From Halichondria panicea (Eukaryota > Porifera > Demospongiae > Suberitida > Halichondriidae), in the NCBI RefSeq assembly GCF_963675165.1, contig NC_087390.1, positions 1,755,501-1,819,500 on the forward strand: a DNA stretch of 64,000 bases, given 5' to 3'. Each line of letters begins with the position of its first letter. Positions within the stretch are counted from its first letter, which is position 1. Under the pieces are notes generated by a model that worked only from the letters and a program-made list of their open reading frames with translations, ran no database searches and was not told the origin of the DNA. Shown here piece by piece: positions 10,760 through 20,531 of the stretch. The position numbers were made by a program, and so were the translations under genes.

Positions 10760-12136
10760 TTAGAGAACCTTCACTTTCATAAACAGTCTGAACTTGAGAC
10801 AGTCGTTTTTGAGGCACTGAGTATTTGTGTCAGCACAATAACCTAGGCGATCTAGGGGGAAGAACGTGAATGAGTCGCCAAAATATGTTGTCTTCTCCAT
10901 CAAAATTCTTGTTTCCGTTCCTATGTAGTGTCCATGGTCACCTAGCTGGTTGAGTATCTGTAGGATAGCTACACCTTCTGTTTTGTCAACCTCGTGCTTT
11001 TTGATGATGTAAGGAGTCAAATGTGTTCCATTAGCAAATCCAGTACCATTTGTAAAAACACCGTATATAAACTTCCACCCTTGTGCAGTAAACTCTCCAC
11101 CACTCCAGAGTCCATGGCTGGGTTTTGTTTGTTGTTTTGTAAACTCAGTGAGAGTAAACTCGTGGCAAGAGAACCCATTCAGCAATAACAAATCATTCTG
11201 TATCTTCACTGTGTTGGCTTCCATCGTGACCTTTAGATCACTGACCTTTGTGTCAAGGTTTCTAGCTTGTTGCTCAACCTTTGCATCGAGATCATGAAAC
11301 TTGGTATCAACTTTTGCGTCTAATTGTTGAATCTTGAAATGAATGTTATTGCCTTGTTCTTTTACCTGTTTCATCTGTTTCTGCAAGTCGACTATTTGCT
11401 GGTCTTTCTCCTCCATTTTCTGGTGTAGCTCTCTCGTTAGTTGCAGGTTGACGAGGGTGGCTGTCAGGAGGTGGTGTTGGACACTCTCTGTCATGTGACC
11501 CATCATATCTCTTTGAGGAACCTTCACGTCACATCCAGCTCCAGCAAACTCACACTCCACAAGTTGTAGGGGGCACTCCAGCAGGTGGCTATCAGCTTGG
11601 TAGCGAGGGACGGTACCGATCTCACATTGGTTGGGACAAGGCAGTGGGTAGTTGTCACAGCAAAGGGTATGGTCATTTCCGATATCGTGAGTTGATTCAA
11701 AGTCGCAATATTGGCACTTCCAGGGACGTTTTGGACAGGAGGTGGTGTGATAATTCAGGTCCCCCAGTTCCCCCGTCCACTCACACCCACTCTTCTTGTG
11801 GGGACAGCGAACATTTAATTTGTTGATTGTGTTGCGTTTGAAGAACTTGTCTTTCAGCGTTTTAAAGGGAGTGTTGTTACACATAGGACAAGGCTTGCCA
11901 TCTCTGATGATCCTCTGAGCAGCTTTCTCTGAGATGTGCTGTCCGCAGCAGTCGGTTTGATGTGGCTCTACCAGAATCTCAAGGATAATAGGACAGTACA
12001 AGTCCTTGTCAGGTTGTTCAACAAGGTCATAGTCAGGTTCAGCTGGCTGGGTGATCTGTTCTGGGGGGTGGGTAGCAGCTGGTTCTTGGTTCCTCACAGA
12101 TTTAGAACCGGATTTAGAGCAATAACTGGTAGCCAT
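10760..12136 (-). CDS. TRAF-like RING / zinc-finger / MATH protein, copy T1
   Basis: A single open frame of 458 residues. Domains in order: a RING-like module at 47-87 (C48, C63-C64, H67, C83, C86); TRAF-type zinc fingers at 111-220 with repeated CPxxC/CxxC pairs and His; a coiled coil at about 230-315, rich in Q, K and D heptads; and a MATH/TRAF-C-like beta domain at about 324-456 ending LKFRLFMKV. The family acts as ubiquitin ligase adaptors in innate signalling through receptor tails; that role is inferred here. The usual second RING cysteine (CPxC) is replaced (CPII), giving a U-box-like or weakened RING. The ATG at 12136 is chosen because it has A at -3 and G at +4 and is conserved in the deleted copy at 37461; an ATG 27 codons upstream is not conserved. 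Confidence 0.8.
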   Translation of the reverse strand: MATSYCSKSGSKSVRNQEPAATHPPEQITQPAEPDYDLVEQPDKDLYCPIILEILVEPHQTDCCGQHISEKAAQRIIRDGKPCPMCNNTPFKTLKDKFFKRNTINKLNVRCPHKKSGCEWTGELGDLNYHTTSCPKRPWKCQYCDFESTHDIGNDHTLCCDNYPLPCPNQCEIGTVPRYQADSHLLECPLQLVECEFAGAGCDVKVPQRDMMGHMTESVQHHLLTATLVNLQLTRELHQKMEEKDQQIVDLQKQMKQVKEQGNNIHFKIQQLDAKVDTKFHDLDAKVEQQARNLDTKVSDLKVTMEANTVKIQNDLLLLNGFSCHEFTLTEFTKQQTKPSHGLWSGGEFTAQGWKFIYGVFTNGTGFANGTHLTPYIIKKHEVDKTEGVAILQILNQLGDHGHYIGTETRILMEKTTYFGDSFTFFPLDRLGYCADTNTQCLKNDCLKFRLFMKVKVL

Positions 12137-12246
12137 ATTTAGCTGGGTTAGTGTTAGCAAGCAGCCACTCCCTGAGTTATCTGTGGTGTGTTTGGTAAAA
12201 GTGTCGTTATAGTGCATAGTTGGTGGTTATTTAATGCCACAAGTCA

Positions 12247-13144
12247 CAGGGGCGATCCTAGGATTCAGTAAGTGGGGGTGCTCATTGCGCGAAGCGCGCC
12301 GCAAAATTTAGACCACGCCCACTTCTGGGGTCACGCCCCTTTTGTCGGCAACGCCCACTGTTTTCTAGATGGTGCACAGCCACAGTACTGACAGTATTTT
12401 ACAGTGCCATCAGCAAGTCAAGAATGTTTACGACCAGAAGCTCAATTCGCCTGGGATGGCAAACTCTAGCCAACTCTTCTTAAGGTATGTCAAATGTCAA
12501 TGCAATCATGTCTAGTCTCTGTGTAAATGTAGAAGTTAAGTGATGATAAACGTTTGTTCCTTTGCTTGATCTGACGACAGTCTTGATTCTTTTCTTTTCA
12601 GGCCACTAAAAGATTGATCAGCTTACCAGGAGGTGACAGGCAGCGTACAAAGTATGACCACCAGTACGTACCTTGATGTTGAGGAAAAGAGACTTTGTAG
12701 TTTACATTGCAAACATTGATTATTATTATAATTTATTGTACATACATGTAGGCTTAATTATATAATTATACTATACATTCATGTACCTGGATCCAAGAAC
12801 CTTGTTGTGCTTGTTGTGAGGCAAGCTCAAGTGTTTGATACAGCAAACCACTTCCTGCTGCCTAGCCTTATTATTGAGCCCCTCCCCACTCTTTATTAGT
12901 TCCCATGGATATCCCAGTAACGATCGAAGAAAAGTAAGTTTTTTAGGCTAGCTAGCTAGATTAAGTTATTGTAACTATCACTATTAAGCTGTAGATAGCT
13001 GCAGTAAGTGTAGCTTCCTTCTAGCCAGCCAGTGATGGTTGAACTATCTACTTGAGCTTCTCTGAGTCTGGATAGGGTGCTGGAGCACCAGAGCCTGGAT
13101 GGGGGTGCTGGAGCACCCTAAGCACCACCCTGTGTACGCCCCTG
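12247..13144. mobile_element. CAGGGGCG-terminal DNA element (hAT-like ends)
   Basis: The left end is CAGGGGCGATCCTAGGATT and the right end CGCCCCTG, with AGTCA directly flanking both. The interior carries a GGGTGCT-rich stretch at the right end and CGCGAAGCGCGCC near the left. The CAGGGGCGGATCCAGGATTT word at 63053 is a related terminus. These ends resemble hAT-type MITEs, although only 5 bp of flanking duplication is seen instead of the usual 8. No transposase was recognised. Confidence 0.6.
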
Positions 13145-13153
13145 AGTCAATAG

Positions 13154-14232
13154 TAGTCTTGCACAGCCATCCCCGGATGTTTTCTATTTGAACGCTAGGT
13201 CGATAACATGGGTCTGGGGAACTTCCTATGTAGAAGTTGTGTCGACACGCTGAAGATTTCTTGGCGTGTTAACTGCTGCAGTCAATTGGAGGTAAAAAGA
13301 AAGAAAAGATAGTTATGCAAAGCAGCCTCTTCTTGCCAATGCCAACTTGCTACAGTTTCCAGCTGACAATAATGGCTTATTTATGCTGTACTGACTATCC
13401 CATAAGATCACAGAAAGAGAGAGAAGTTCCATGGGTAGTTGTACAGAAGCAAGAGCTGAGTTGTAGATATTTAGCTTCAAGGACGTCTCCTACTAGACTA
13501 TAGTATCTATACCTGAAAATCAGCACTCCATATTCAAGTGGTAGTACTGCAAATAAGATTTGATTTGCATCTTTTGCTCTGAGAACTGAACCATGCCATT
13601 GAGAACCTTGAAACATAACATGCCTGGTTTAAGCTCAGTCTGGATCTTTCTAGTGACTCTGAGGAGTTGCTATAGCTTCTCTCCTTCTTGCAGGTGTAGA
13701 TGATGATCCATCATGATTTGAGCACTGAGCACGAGGACTCTCAACTAGGCCTTGCCCAATTATGCTAGCATAATTTTGAGACTAATAGGTGCAGTGGAGC
13801 ATTGAGCATTATGCCAGCCTAATAGGCACAAAATATTAGCCTAGTACTACTAGATCAGTTGACTTTTTTCTAAGATTTCCAGGCTTTCACCAATAATATA
13901 CTTCTAAGCGTCTGTGATGAGTTGCAGTATAATTCTCATTGATGATTTTGAGACTAATAGTAAAGACTAATAGGTACAATTGATGAGACTTGGAGACTAG
14001 ACACTAATAGGCAAAATTTTGAGCATAATTGGGCAAGGCCTACTCTCAACTACATAAATTATTTGCAGAACTGTGGTTTTCACATTAAGCTTATTGTAAC
14101 CACACTGTGGTCATCAACCATAAATAATATTATTTGTGACCACTATTTACTATCACCCACTTAAGGCCTTGCACAACTCGTTGATAGGAAGTTCTCCAGA
14201 CCCAATTTTTAATCGGGGCTGGTGTGAGACTA
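13154..14232. mobile_element. Composite inverted-repeat element hosting a nested MITE
   Basis: Left TAGTCTTGCACAGCCATCC and TGGGTCTGGGGAACTTCCTA are mirrored on the right by ATAGGAAGTTCTCCAGACCC and GGCTGGTGTGAGACTA. The pair encloses about 1.08 kb with no convincing gene and carries the separate MITE at 13747-14041. The boundaries are approximate because the two arms differ by an internal indel. Confidence 0.5.
13747..14041. mobile_element. Mutator-like MITE with 10-bp target duplication
   Basis: The ends AGGCCTTGCCCAATTATGCT and their complement bound 295 bp, and ACTCTCAACT is repeated directly at 13737-13746 and 14042-14051. A 9-11 bp duplication is the hallmark of Mutator-like elements. 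The interior consists of repeated GAGACTAATAGG / CCTAATAGGCA words. Confidence 0.8.
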
Positions 14233-14336
14233 GTCAAGAGTAACAAAACCAGCAAATAAAGGTACACGTTAAAGTCATTTTTAACCTATAAGGCGCTGCC
14301 ACAGCTTATAGTATATAGTCAGTTAGTGTGTTTGTT

Positions 14337-14411
14337 TGTTTGTGTGTTTGTAGGTGGCAGGAGTAAAGTGTATCAAATAGTAATTAAGGTGTGTGTGTGT
14401 GTGGGTGTGCG
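14337..14411. repeat. GT-rich low-complexity run
   Basis: Alternating TGTG and TTTG units. The stretch before it (14233-14336) shows no gene. Confidence 0.7.
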
Positions 14412-14685
14412 TGTATAATGGCTATAATTAGTGCATGTAGTGGGTGTGTATGTTAATTCCGTGCATGCGCAATTATGACTGTGTCCTCTGTGTCATTACC
14501 CGAGGCGCGCGTGGGCGGCCACGGGTATAGTAGTCATTTGGTTTGTCTTTTCAGTGTTTGCCTGTTTGTAATTTCAGGGTCTGCTCACCTGGCTGCCACA
14601 GCACTGCGTTTATAGCATGGATAGCCTTCACACAACAAGTTATTAGTTTTAACAATAGTAGATTTCGATGTTAGAGCTTTGTTGT

Positions 14686-15478
14686 CAACTACATTTATTT
14701 CGTTATACGATTTTTTGCGATATCATTGTTATTATCTTTGTTTTTGTTGATCTTGCATGTTCAGAACACTGTGTGTTGGTTATAGACGTAACAATAACTG
14801 TTATTTCAACAGTGCTTACACACCTATGTTTGTCAATGCACACCTGTACAGTTTGGGCATTTCTCATTACGTGTATGTTGTGAGAGTATTCGTACATCAT
14901 ATGGGTGTGGTTTTTTTACGTTACATGCAGTGGGGTAGTTGTATGTCTGTTTGTCCGCATATTCGATTCTGCATGAGTCTGCTCACCTGGATACAATATA
15001 GCGTGCGTTTACAGAATGTTAACACATTAGTTTTATTAAAGTTCATAAAAGCGACAAAAGCTAAGAAATTTACTTTTTAATTGGCTACTATTATAAAGCA
15101 GTATAGCTAGATAGTGTGCATGCAGCTTTGATTCGAGGCACTTTACTACACATACGCTATTACCCCACATGGATACCTATTTTGTTATCATGGGAAGAGA
15201 CTAGCTCCAGGCTTATATGCTGGCTCTAGATAAGATCCTCACCAACTCTATGGCCAAGACAACGACGGCCTTGGAGCATCCTGGTCTCCTCTGAAGCGCG
15301 TGGCCCACAAGTTTCACATGTGTGATGTCTGGATTACTATTCAAACCATCTTTGAGCCCAAAGTGCACCCTATAACCCTCCTAAAGATGATACTGTGAGC
15401 CTCACTCCAGTTCCACTTCATGTTACCTTGGTGTCTTAATGTAACAATCCAGGCCTTCTTCAATTGCTTGCTCTTCTG
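14686..15478. repeat. Segmental duplication of 32331-33238 (transporter 3' flank without its gene)
   Basis: The stretch begins with the same ACGATTTTTTGCGATATC flank that follows the intact transporter P9 and runs through the same block to GATCTAtaGTCCGGGGC. No transporter precedes it, so the gene appears to have been lost while its flank stayed. The copies differ by many palindromic micro-insertions (15119-15124, 15201-15206, and 32955-32963 in the partner). A TCACATGTGTGATGTCTGG block could be an old coding fragment on the - strand, but it was not identified. Confidence 0.7.
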
Positions 15479-15504
15479 TGATCTATAGTCCGGGGCCACT
15501 TTTT

Positions 15505-16317
15505 GGATGGATACGTTTTTTCATTATAATTTGTTTCTTTTTGTTGAACAGAACAATTGTATTGTATTTGATTGTGTTAACTACTAACTATATATTGTGG
15601 TATAGAAGTAACAATAATATTGTATTGATTCATTTATTTGCACACATAATGAGTGCATGTGCGTGCAGCAGGGGTAGAGTTATCGGTGTGTGTTTGTGTA
15701 CATGTTTGTCGGTTTGTGTGTATGTGTGCATGTATGTGTGGACATAGAATGAGCTGTTTTTGACCGAACTAGACACTTCGTGGACTATTTTAACTGCTTA
15801 ATGAGACATTAGTTGAAAAGGCTAAAACTTATAGGCAATCTTCGAAGGCAACAAAAAAGTTAAATTAACAAAAATACTGTTTTCTAATCAACTAATAAAT
15901 TCACAATCGTGCATTCTTCCCCATAATGATAATGGTTGTTACGGTAAAAAGTTATTATATCCGTTTTGCCGCTGTGCGCATGCAATGAAGCTTAACGCAA
16001 GGGGTGAATGCATGAGCATCTTGTTATAATTATTCAGTCATGCAATTTGTCAAAAAAATTTATCTTTCAAGTTTGAGCTTGCATATATTATATGCAAGCT
16101 ATAGTATATTTATATCTGTTCTATGGCCAGACTGTTTTCTAAATGCATGTTCTAAATTCTCCTTTGCTTAGATTCATGCTTAATTGTATATCCATTTATC
16201 ATTTTAATATTGCATGCATAATTATACAGTATAGACGTGTCATGTTTACTCCTATTTGCATGTATACAATAAGGCCAATCTGATACGCTATATATATATC
16301 CAACCTCTCTACTGCAG
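15505..16317. repeat. Segmental duplication of 27645-28413
   Basis: Shared with the region after intact copy P7, starting in the transporter 3' flank (GTTGAACAGAACAATTGT) and ending at the splice acceptor of USP40-like exon 14. It again lacks the transporter itself. No gene is seen. Confidence 0.65.
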
Positions 16318-16389
16318 GGCTCTGATCCTTGTGTGCTGAGTGTAGACTGGAGGAAGAGCATTGGTGAGCTCAAGGAAGCCATTGCTGAG
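16318..16389 (+). pseudogene. Orphan USP40-like exon 14, intact copy
   Basis: An exact 72-bp exon: acceptor CTCTCTACTGCAG, 24 in-frame codons (GSDPCVLSVDWRKSIGELKE then AIAE) and a consensus GTAAGT donor. It enters in phase 0, as the exon at 48333-48429 would require, and resembles the human USP40 segment around FDKRKTLGDLRQSI. It is the only one of four copies with both splice sites and frame intact. It stands alone on the same strand but about 42 kb upstream of exons 1-10, so it is classed as an orphan and not as part of a working transcript. Confidence 0.6.
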
Positions 16390-17180
16390 GTAAGTACACC
16401 AGAGCTCTATAGTGTGTGTTCTTTACATGGCTACATAAATAATCAATACAATTATAGCTTACTAAAATTAAATTATCATAGGACCAGAGGTTTCTCTGCT
16501 TTGTGACATACATTGTACTGTATAGTGGGTATATATTTGGCAAATCAGGTAAAGGATGACCAAGTTGTAATTGGTAATGCATGATCATCAAATTAATACT
16601 TCAGTTGCCCCATGTAGACGTAATACTTGCCAAATACACCCTTTATATACAGTTTGATTTATTCTCGATATGCGGCTATTAATTTGATTGTGTATGTACT
16701 AGACTGTACATTTACTGTTAGTACCGTATATCTTCTAATTTATCGGACAGCAAAAAACTGAGTGTAGACCGGAGGAAGAGCATTGGTGAGCCCAAGGAAG
16801 CCATTGCTGAGGTAAGTACACCAGAGCTATAGTGTGTGTTCTTTGCATGGCTGCATGAATAATCAGCTTGCTATAATTACCATAGGACCAGAGGTTTCTC
16901 TGTACTCATACTTTGTGACTGACATACATTTATTGTACCGTATATATATATATATAGTGCATGAGTATAATATAATTATTAGGTGAAGTTGAAATTGGTA
17001 TAATGCGTGATTAAATAATGTCATCAGCATGATCGTCAAATTAGTACTTCAATTGCTCCATATAGAAATAATACTTGCCAAATACTTTATACGGTGTTTG
17101 ATTTATTCTCGATTTGCGGCTATTACATGATTGTATAATATTTATTATGTACTAGACTGTACATTCACTGTTAGTATATG
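16390..17180. repeat. Tandem duplication of the exon-14 downstream intron
   Basis: 16390-16740 and 16812-17170 are diverged direct copies (GTGTGTTCTTTRCATGGCT, GACCAGAGGTTTCTCTG, TTGATTTATTCTCGAT), also matched by 28486-28880. The second copy begins with the truncated exon at 16758. Confidence 0.65.
16758..16811 (+). pseudogene. Truncated USP40-like exon 14
   Basis: It contains only the last 54 bp of the 72-bp exon, with no acceptor; a CTC->CCC change puts proline in the GELKE motif. The GTAAGT donor is kept. It arose with the local tandem duplication. Confidence 0.6.
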
Positions 17181-17308
17181 GATGTGGTATAAGTTATAAC
17201 TAGTTTATATCCCAAGGGCATAGCAACATAACACTGTCTTAGTATAAAACTGCACAAAAAGATGACAAAGACAACTCCAGACACAGCTCCATCTCTTCTT
17301 TCTTCTAG

Positions 17309-17575
17309 ACGCCAGTATCTGCAGCGTATAAGATTGGCATGACCGATGAATTGCTTGACACAAAATTGTTGGAGTTCCAACGCTGACAGTCTACTGCAAA
17401 ACAGCCCCACCCCACTACTGCTGCAAAGAAACAGCCCCACCCCCCTACTCAGTGTAACTGCTGCTTGAACAGCCCTCCACGGTGGTCTATCCTTGGCCTC
17501 ACAACCAAGCCAAAGAAGCTCGCCTCTACACTGCTGCAAAACAACTCAAGCCCCCATCAAAAGAGCCGCTTCTAG
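17309..17575 (+). pseudogene. Candidate C-terminal exon relic, unidentified
   Basis: After a pyrimidine-rich CTTCTTTCTTCTAG acceptor, one frame reads TPVSAAYKIGMTDELLDTKL, hits a TGA, then continues open for 62 codons of a Pro/Gln/Lys-rich tail to a TAG. The tail frame (RWSILGLTTKPKKLASTLLQ, ending KSRF) is also open in the duplicate at 19315-19480 with few replacements, which favours a once-coding exon. The family is unknown. A proline-rich stretch at about 57917-58036 might be something similar. Confidence 0.3.
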
Positions 17576-17994
17576 TGCTATGGTGAAACAGAATTGACAT
17601 GCATCGAGGACTAGGTCTAGGAACATCCACAAAATGAACCTTGCATGGACAATTTTAAAACCTGCATGGTTCTTACTTCGCTACTTGTTATTTCTCATGA
17701 TAATTATTATAATTATTTGTCTAATGCCAGAGGGGCGTTTTGCGGTTAGTGCATTATGACTTTCAGCAGTGCGTTATGCTGCATATTGCACTTAGCAACA
17801 ACGTAGCAACGGGATATAAAGAGAGTTTATATCATGTTGTCAGGTAACAACGGTGTAATAAAAGTCATACATTCCCTTTAGCTAGTGTTATATTATTTTT
17901 GTTACACAGTCGCGTAGCCTTGAGGCATGATTTGATAAGAGGTTGTCGTGATATAAATTATAAAACACATAATTATAGCATGAGAATCCCCGTA

Positions 17995-18035
17995 AATATA
18001 CAGGCAACTTGCCCTCGTACTTGTGCCTGTATATT
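17995..18035. repeat. 41-nt hairpin H, copy 1
   Basis: Perfect 12-bp arms AATATACAGGCA / TGCCTGTATATT surround a 17-nt loop. Identical hairpins occur at 19077-19117 and 19946-19986. Confidence 0.8.
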
Positions 18036-18240
18036 GTGTAAAACACTCGGTCTCACTATATCTATTGTATTATATATCACTATTAATTGTTTCTAAACAG
18101 TTTGTCAACAATTATTGACACTTATAGTTCAATGCTTTTTGGGCTTGTATTAACAATCGATGGCAGATACGAAAACTGAAACCCACTCTCACTTTTAATA
18201 GCAACGTGACTATTATTATAATGAGCATTTAGGGAAAGTG

Positions 18241-18983
18241 TTGCATTTTGATCTCTGAGATCAAAAGAAACACTGTGCCAATATCTGCCATATGGCACAG
18301 TTCAGATGGTTAACTGCTGAAGTTACCTAAAGCCCACCCTCCACCCAGTAACCTGATCGAAACGATCCCCTTCTATTAATAATTATAGTTTTATAGTATA
18401 ACACTGTTGCAGTACTCAGTGGTAGGCAGGAAACGTTTTTCATGCGTCTGGTGCATTCCACAGCCGCCACAAGTAGTTGCAAACTAGTTGTCTTATAAAA
18501 GGAGTGATGTGTACACGGAAAGGAATGCAACAAATCAGTTGTTACACAGCTCACTCATGCGCACATTGGATATATTGGCCTTGGCCTAACTCGTGCATGT
18601 GTCACAACTATTACATGAATCACTCAATGCAATAATTATTTAGATATAGTAGATTGTACAAGTGTGCATCTGTGCATAGGCCCATGCACTGCTAGAATTT
18701 ATAGTTTTGCAATAATTATTGTTTGTAACATGCTCAAGATTGACTAGGTCACATAGGATTCATCAATCATCACTCTTAAAGTCCAGAACTCATGTTATTA
18801 CATAACCAAACACAGCTATTATGTAACATTGTAAGCTATTACAATAACCATTATACTATACACTGTTGCAGTAGATATTACTTGCTCTCTGCTACTATAG
18901 TTATAGTATAAGTAGCAACATAATTATATACATGCATGTGTGTATAAGTAGCAACATACATGTGTATAATGTGTGTGTATGTT
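18241..18983. other. Spacer with small palindromes, no gene
   Basis: TTTTGATCTCTGAGATCAAAA near 18248-18268 and CTGTGCCA...TGGCACAG near 18272-18301 are adjacent small hairpins. From about 18560 the sequence parallels 20180-20530, the 5' flank of transporter P5. No coding sequence was recognised. Confidence 0.45.
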
Positions 18984-19073
18984 ATGAGACAAACTAACTC
19001 TACGAACAGAGGCAGCCCTTTGGTATCAAGGAATGGCTGCAAGTGCAAGTACAGAGTGAGATGGTTCTATTCC
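18984..19073 (+). pseudogene. POT transporter N-terminal fragment P4
   Basis: Thirty codons of the conserved transporter start (MRQTNSTN...CKCKYRVRWFYS) end abruptly at TTCTATTCC, where the sequence switches to the hairpin unit shared with 17990 and 19941. The break is at the point where P5 has its TTGCAA insertion. Confidence 0.8.
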
Positions 19074-19076
19074 GTA

Positions 19077-19117
19077 AATATACAGGCAACTTGCCCTCGT
19101 ACTTGTGCCTGTATATT
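19077..19117. repeat. 41-nt hairpin H, copy 2
   Basis: Same arms and loop as at 17995-18035, here joined directly to the truncated transporter start P4. Confidence 0.8.
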
Positions 19118-19299
19118 GTGTAAAACACTCGGTCTCGCTATATCTATTGTTTCGAAAAACAGTTTGTCAATAATTATTGACACTTATAGTTTGAGCTTGT
19201 AATAACAATTGATGGCATGTACGAAAACTGAAACCCACTCTCACTCTTAATAGCAACGTGACTATTATTATAATGATCATTATTTTAGTTGAAGTTTCT

Positions 19300-20170
19300 A
19301 ACCCTAACCCACCCCACTACTGCTGCAAAGAAACAGCAGCCCCACCCTCCTACTCAGTGTAAATGCTGCTCAAACAGCCCTCCACGGTGGTCTATCCTCG
19401 GCCTCACAACCAAGCCAAAGAAGCTCGCCTCTACACTGCTGCAAAACAACTCAAGCCCCCAGCAAAAGAGCCGCTTCTAGTACTATGGTGAAACAGAATT
19501 GACATGCATCACGAGGACTAGGTCTAGGAACATCCACAAAATGAACCTTGCATGGACAATTTTAAAACCTGCATGGTTGCAAAGAAGAAACTCCAGCAGT
19601 ACTGAACATTCCTGCATGCATGGCTGGACTTACTTCGCTACTTGTTATTTCTCATAATAATTTTATTTGTCTAATGCCAGAGGGGCATTTTGCGGTTAGT
19701 GCATTATGACTTTCAGCAGTGTGTTATGCTGCATATTGCACTTAGCAACAACGTAGCAACGGAATATAAAGAGAGTTTATATCACGTTGTCAAGGTAACA
19801 ACGGTGTAATAAAAGTCATACATTCCCTTTATCTAGTGTTATATTATTTTTGTTACGCGGTCGCGTAGCCTTGAGGCATGATTTGGTAAGGGGTTGTTGT
19901 GATATAAATTATAAAACACATAATTATAGCATGAGAATCCCCGTAAATATACAGGCAACTTGCCCTCGTACTTGTGCCTGTATATTGTGTAAAACACTCA
20001 GTCTCACTATATCTATTACTTAATTGTTTCGATAAACAGTTTGTCAATAAGAATTATTATTATTGACACTTATAGTTTGAGCTTGTAATAACAATTGATG
20101 GCATGTACAAAAACTGAAACCCACTCTCACTCTTAATAGCAACGTGACTATTATTTTAGGGAAAGTGTTG
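19300..20170. repeat. Segmental duplication, copy 2 (partner 17400-18240)
   Basis: Contains the 3' part of the candidate exon (open from about 19315 to the TAG ending at 19480) but not its 5' part. It is preceded by CTAACCCTAACCC at about 19299. The rest parallels copy 1 closely. Confidence 0.65.
19946..19986. repeat. 41-nt hairpin H, copy 3
   Basis: Third copy of the hairpin with AATATACAGGCA arms, in the second segmental duplicate. Confidence 0.8.
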
Positions 20171-20531
20171 AAGTTTCTGAATCACTCATGCAATAATTAT
20201 TTTTATGTTAGATTGTACAAGTGTGCATCTGTGCATATAATATTATAGGCCCATGCACTGCTAGAATTTATAGTTTTGCAAAAATTATTGTTTGTAACAT
20301 GCTCTAGATTGACTAGGTCACATAGGATTCATCAATCACTCTTAAAGTCCAGAACTCATGTTATTACATAACCAAACACAGCTATTATGTAACATTTTAA
20401 GCTATTCCTATTGCCAATCGATAATTATTGCCAATCGATATTGCTTGCTCTGCTACGTATATAATTACAGTATAATTATAGTGCATGTTTTAACAACGGC
20501 CCCTACGTTTGTGTATATGTGTGTGTCTGTT

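Larger units (their letters stand above)
17181..18240. repeat. Segmental duplication, copy 1 (partner 19300-20170)
   Basis: About 0.9 kb is shared with 19300-20170, including a candidate terminal exon, GCGTTTTGCGGTTAGTGCAT, the GGCATGATTTGRTAAG block and a 41-bp hairpin. A shorter piece of the same unit is fused to the transporter fragment P8 at 28891-29000. No complete gene is seen. Confidence 0.65.

Noticed and set aside
15290-15440. Conserved block TCACATGTGTGATGTCTGG as a coding exon
   Set aside because: Both strands carry stops in the two copies; a - strand frame (HFGLKDGLNSNP...) is open only in part and was not recognised.
17171-17539. 122-codon frame on the - strand
   Set aside because: It is the antisense of the Pro/Gln-rich tail, which is the better supported frame because it is also open in the duplicate at 19315-19480.
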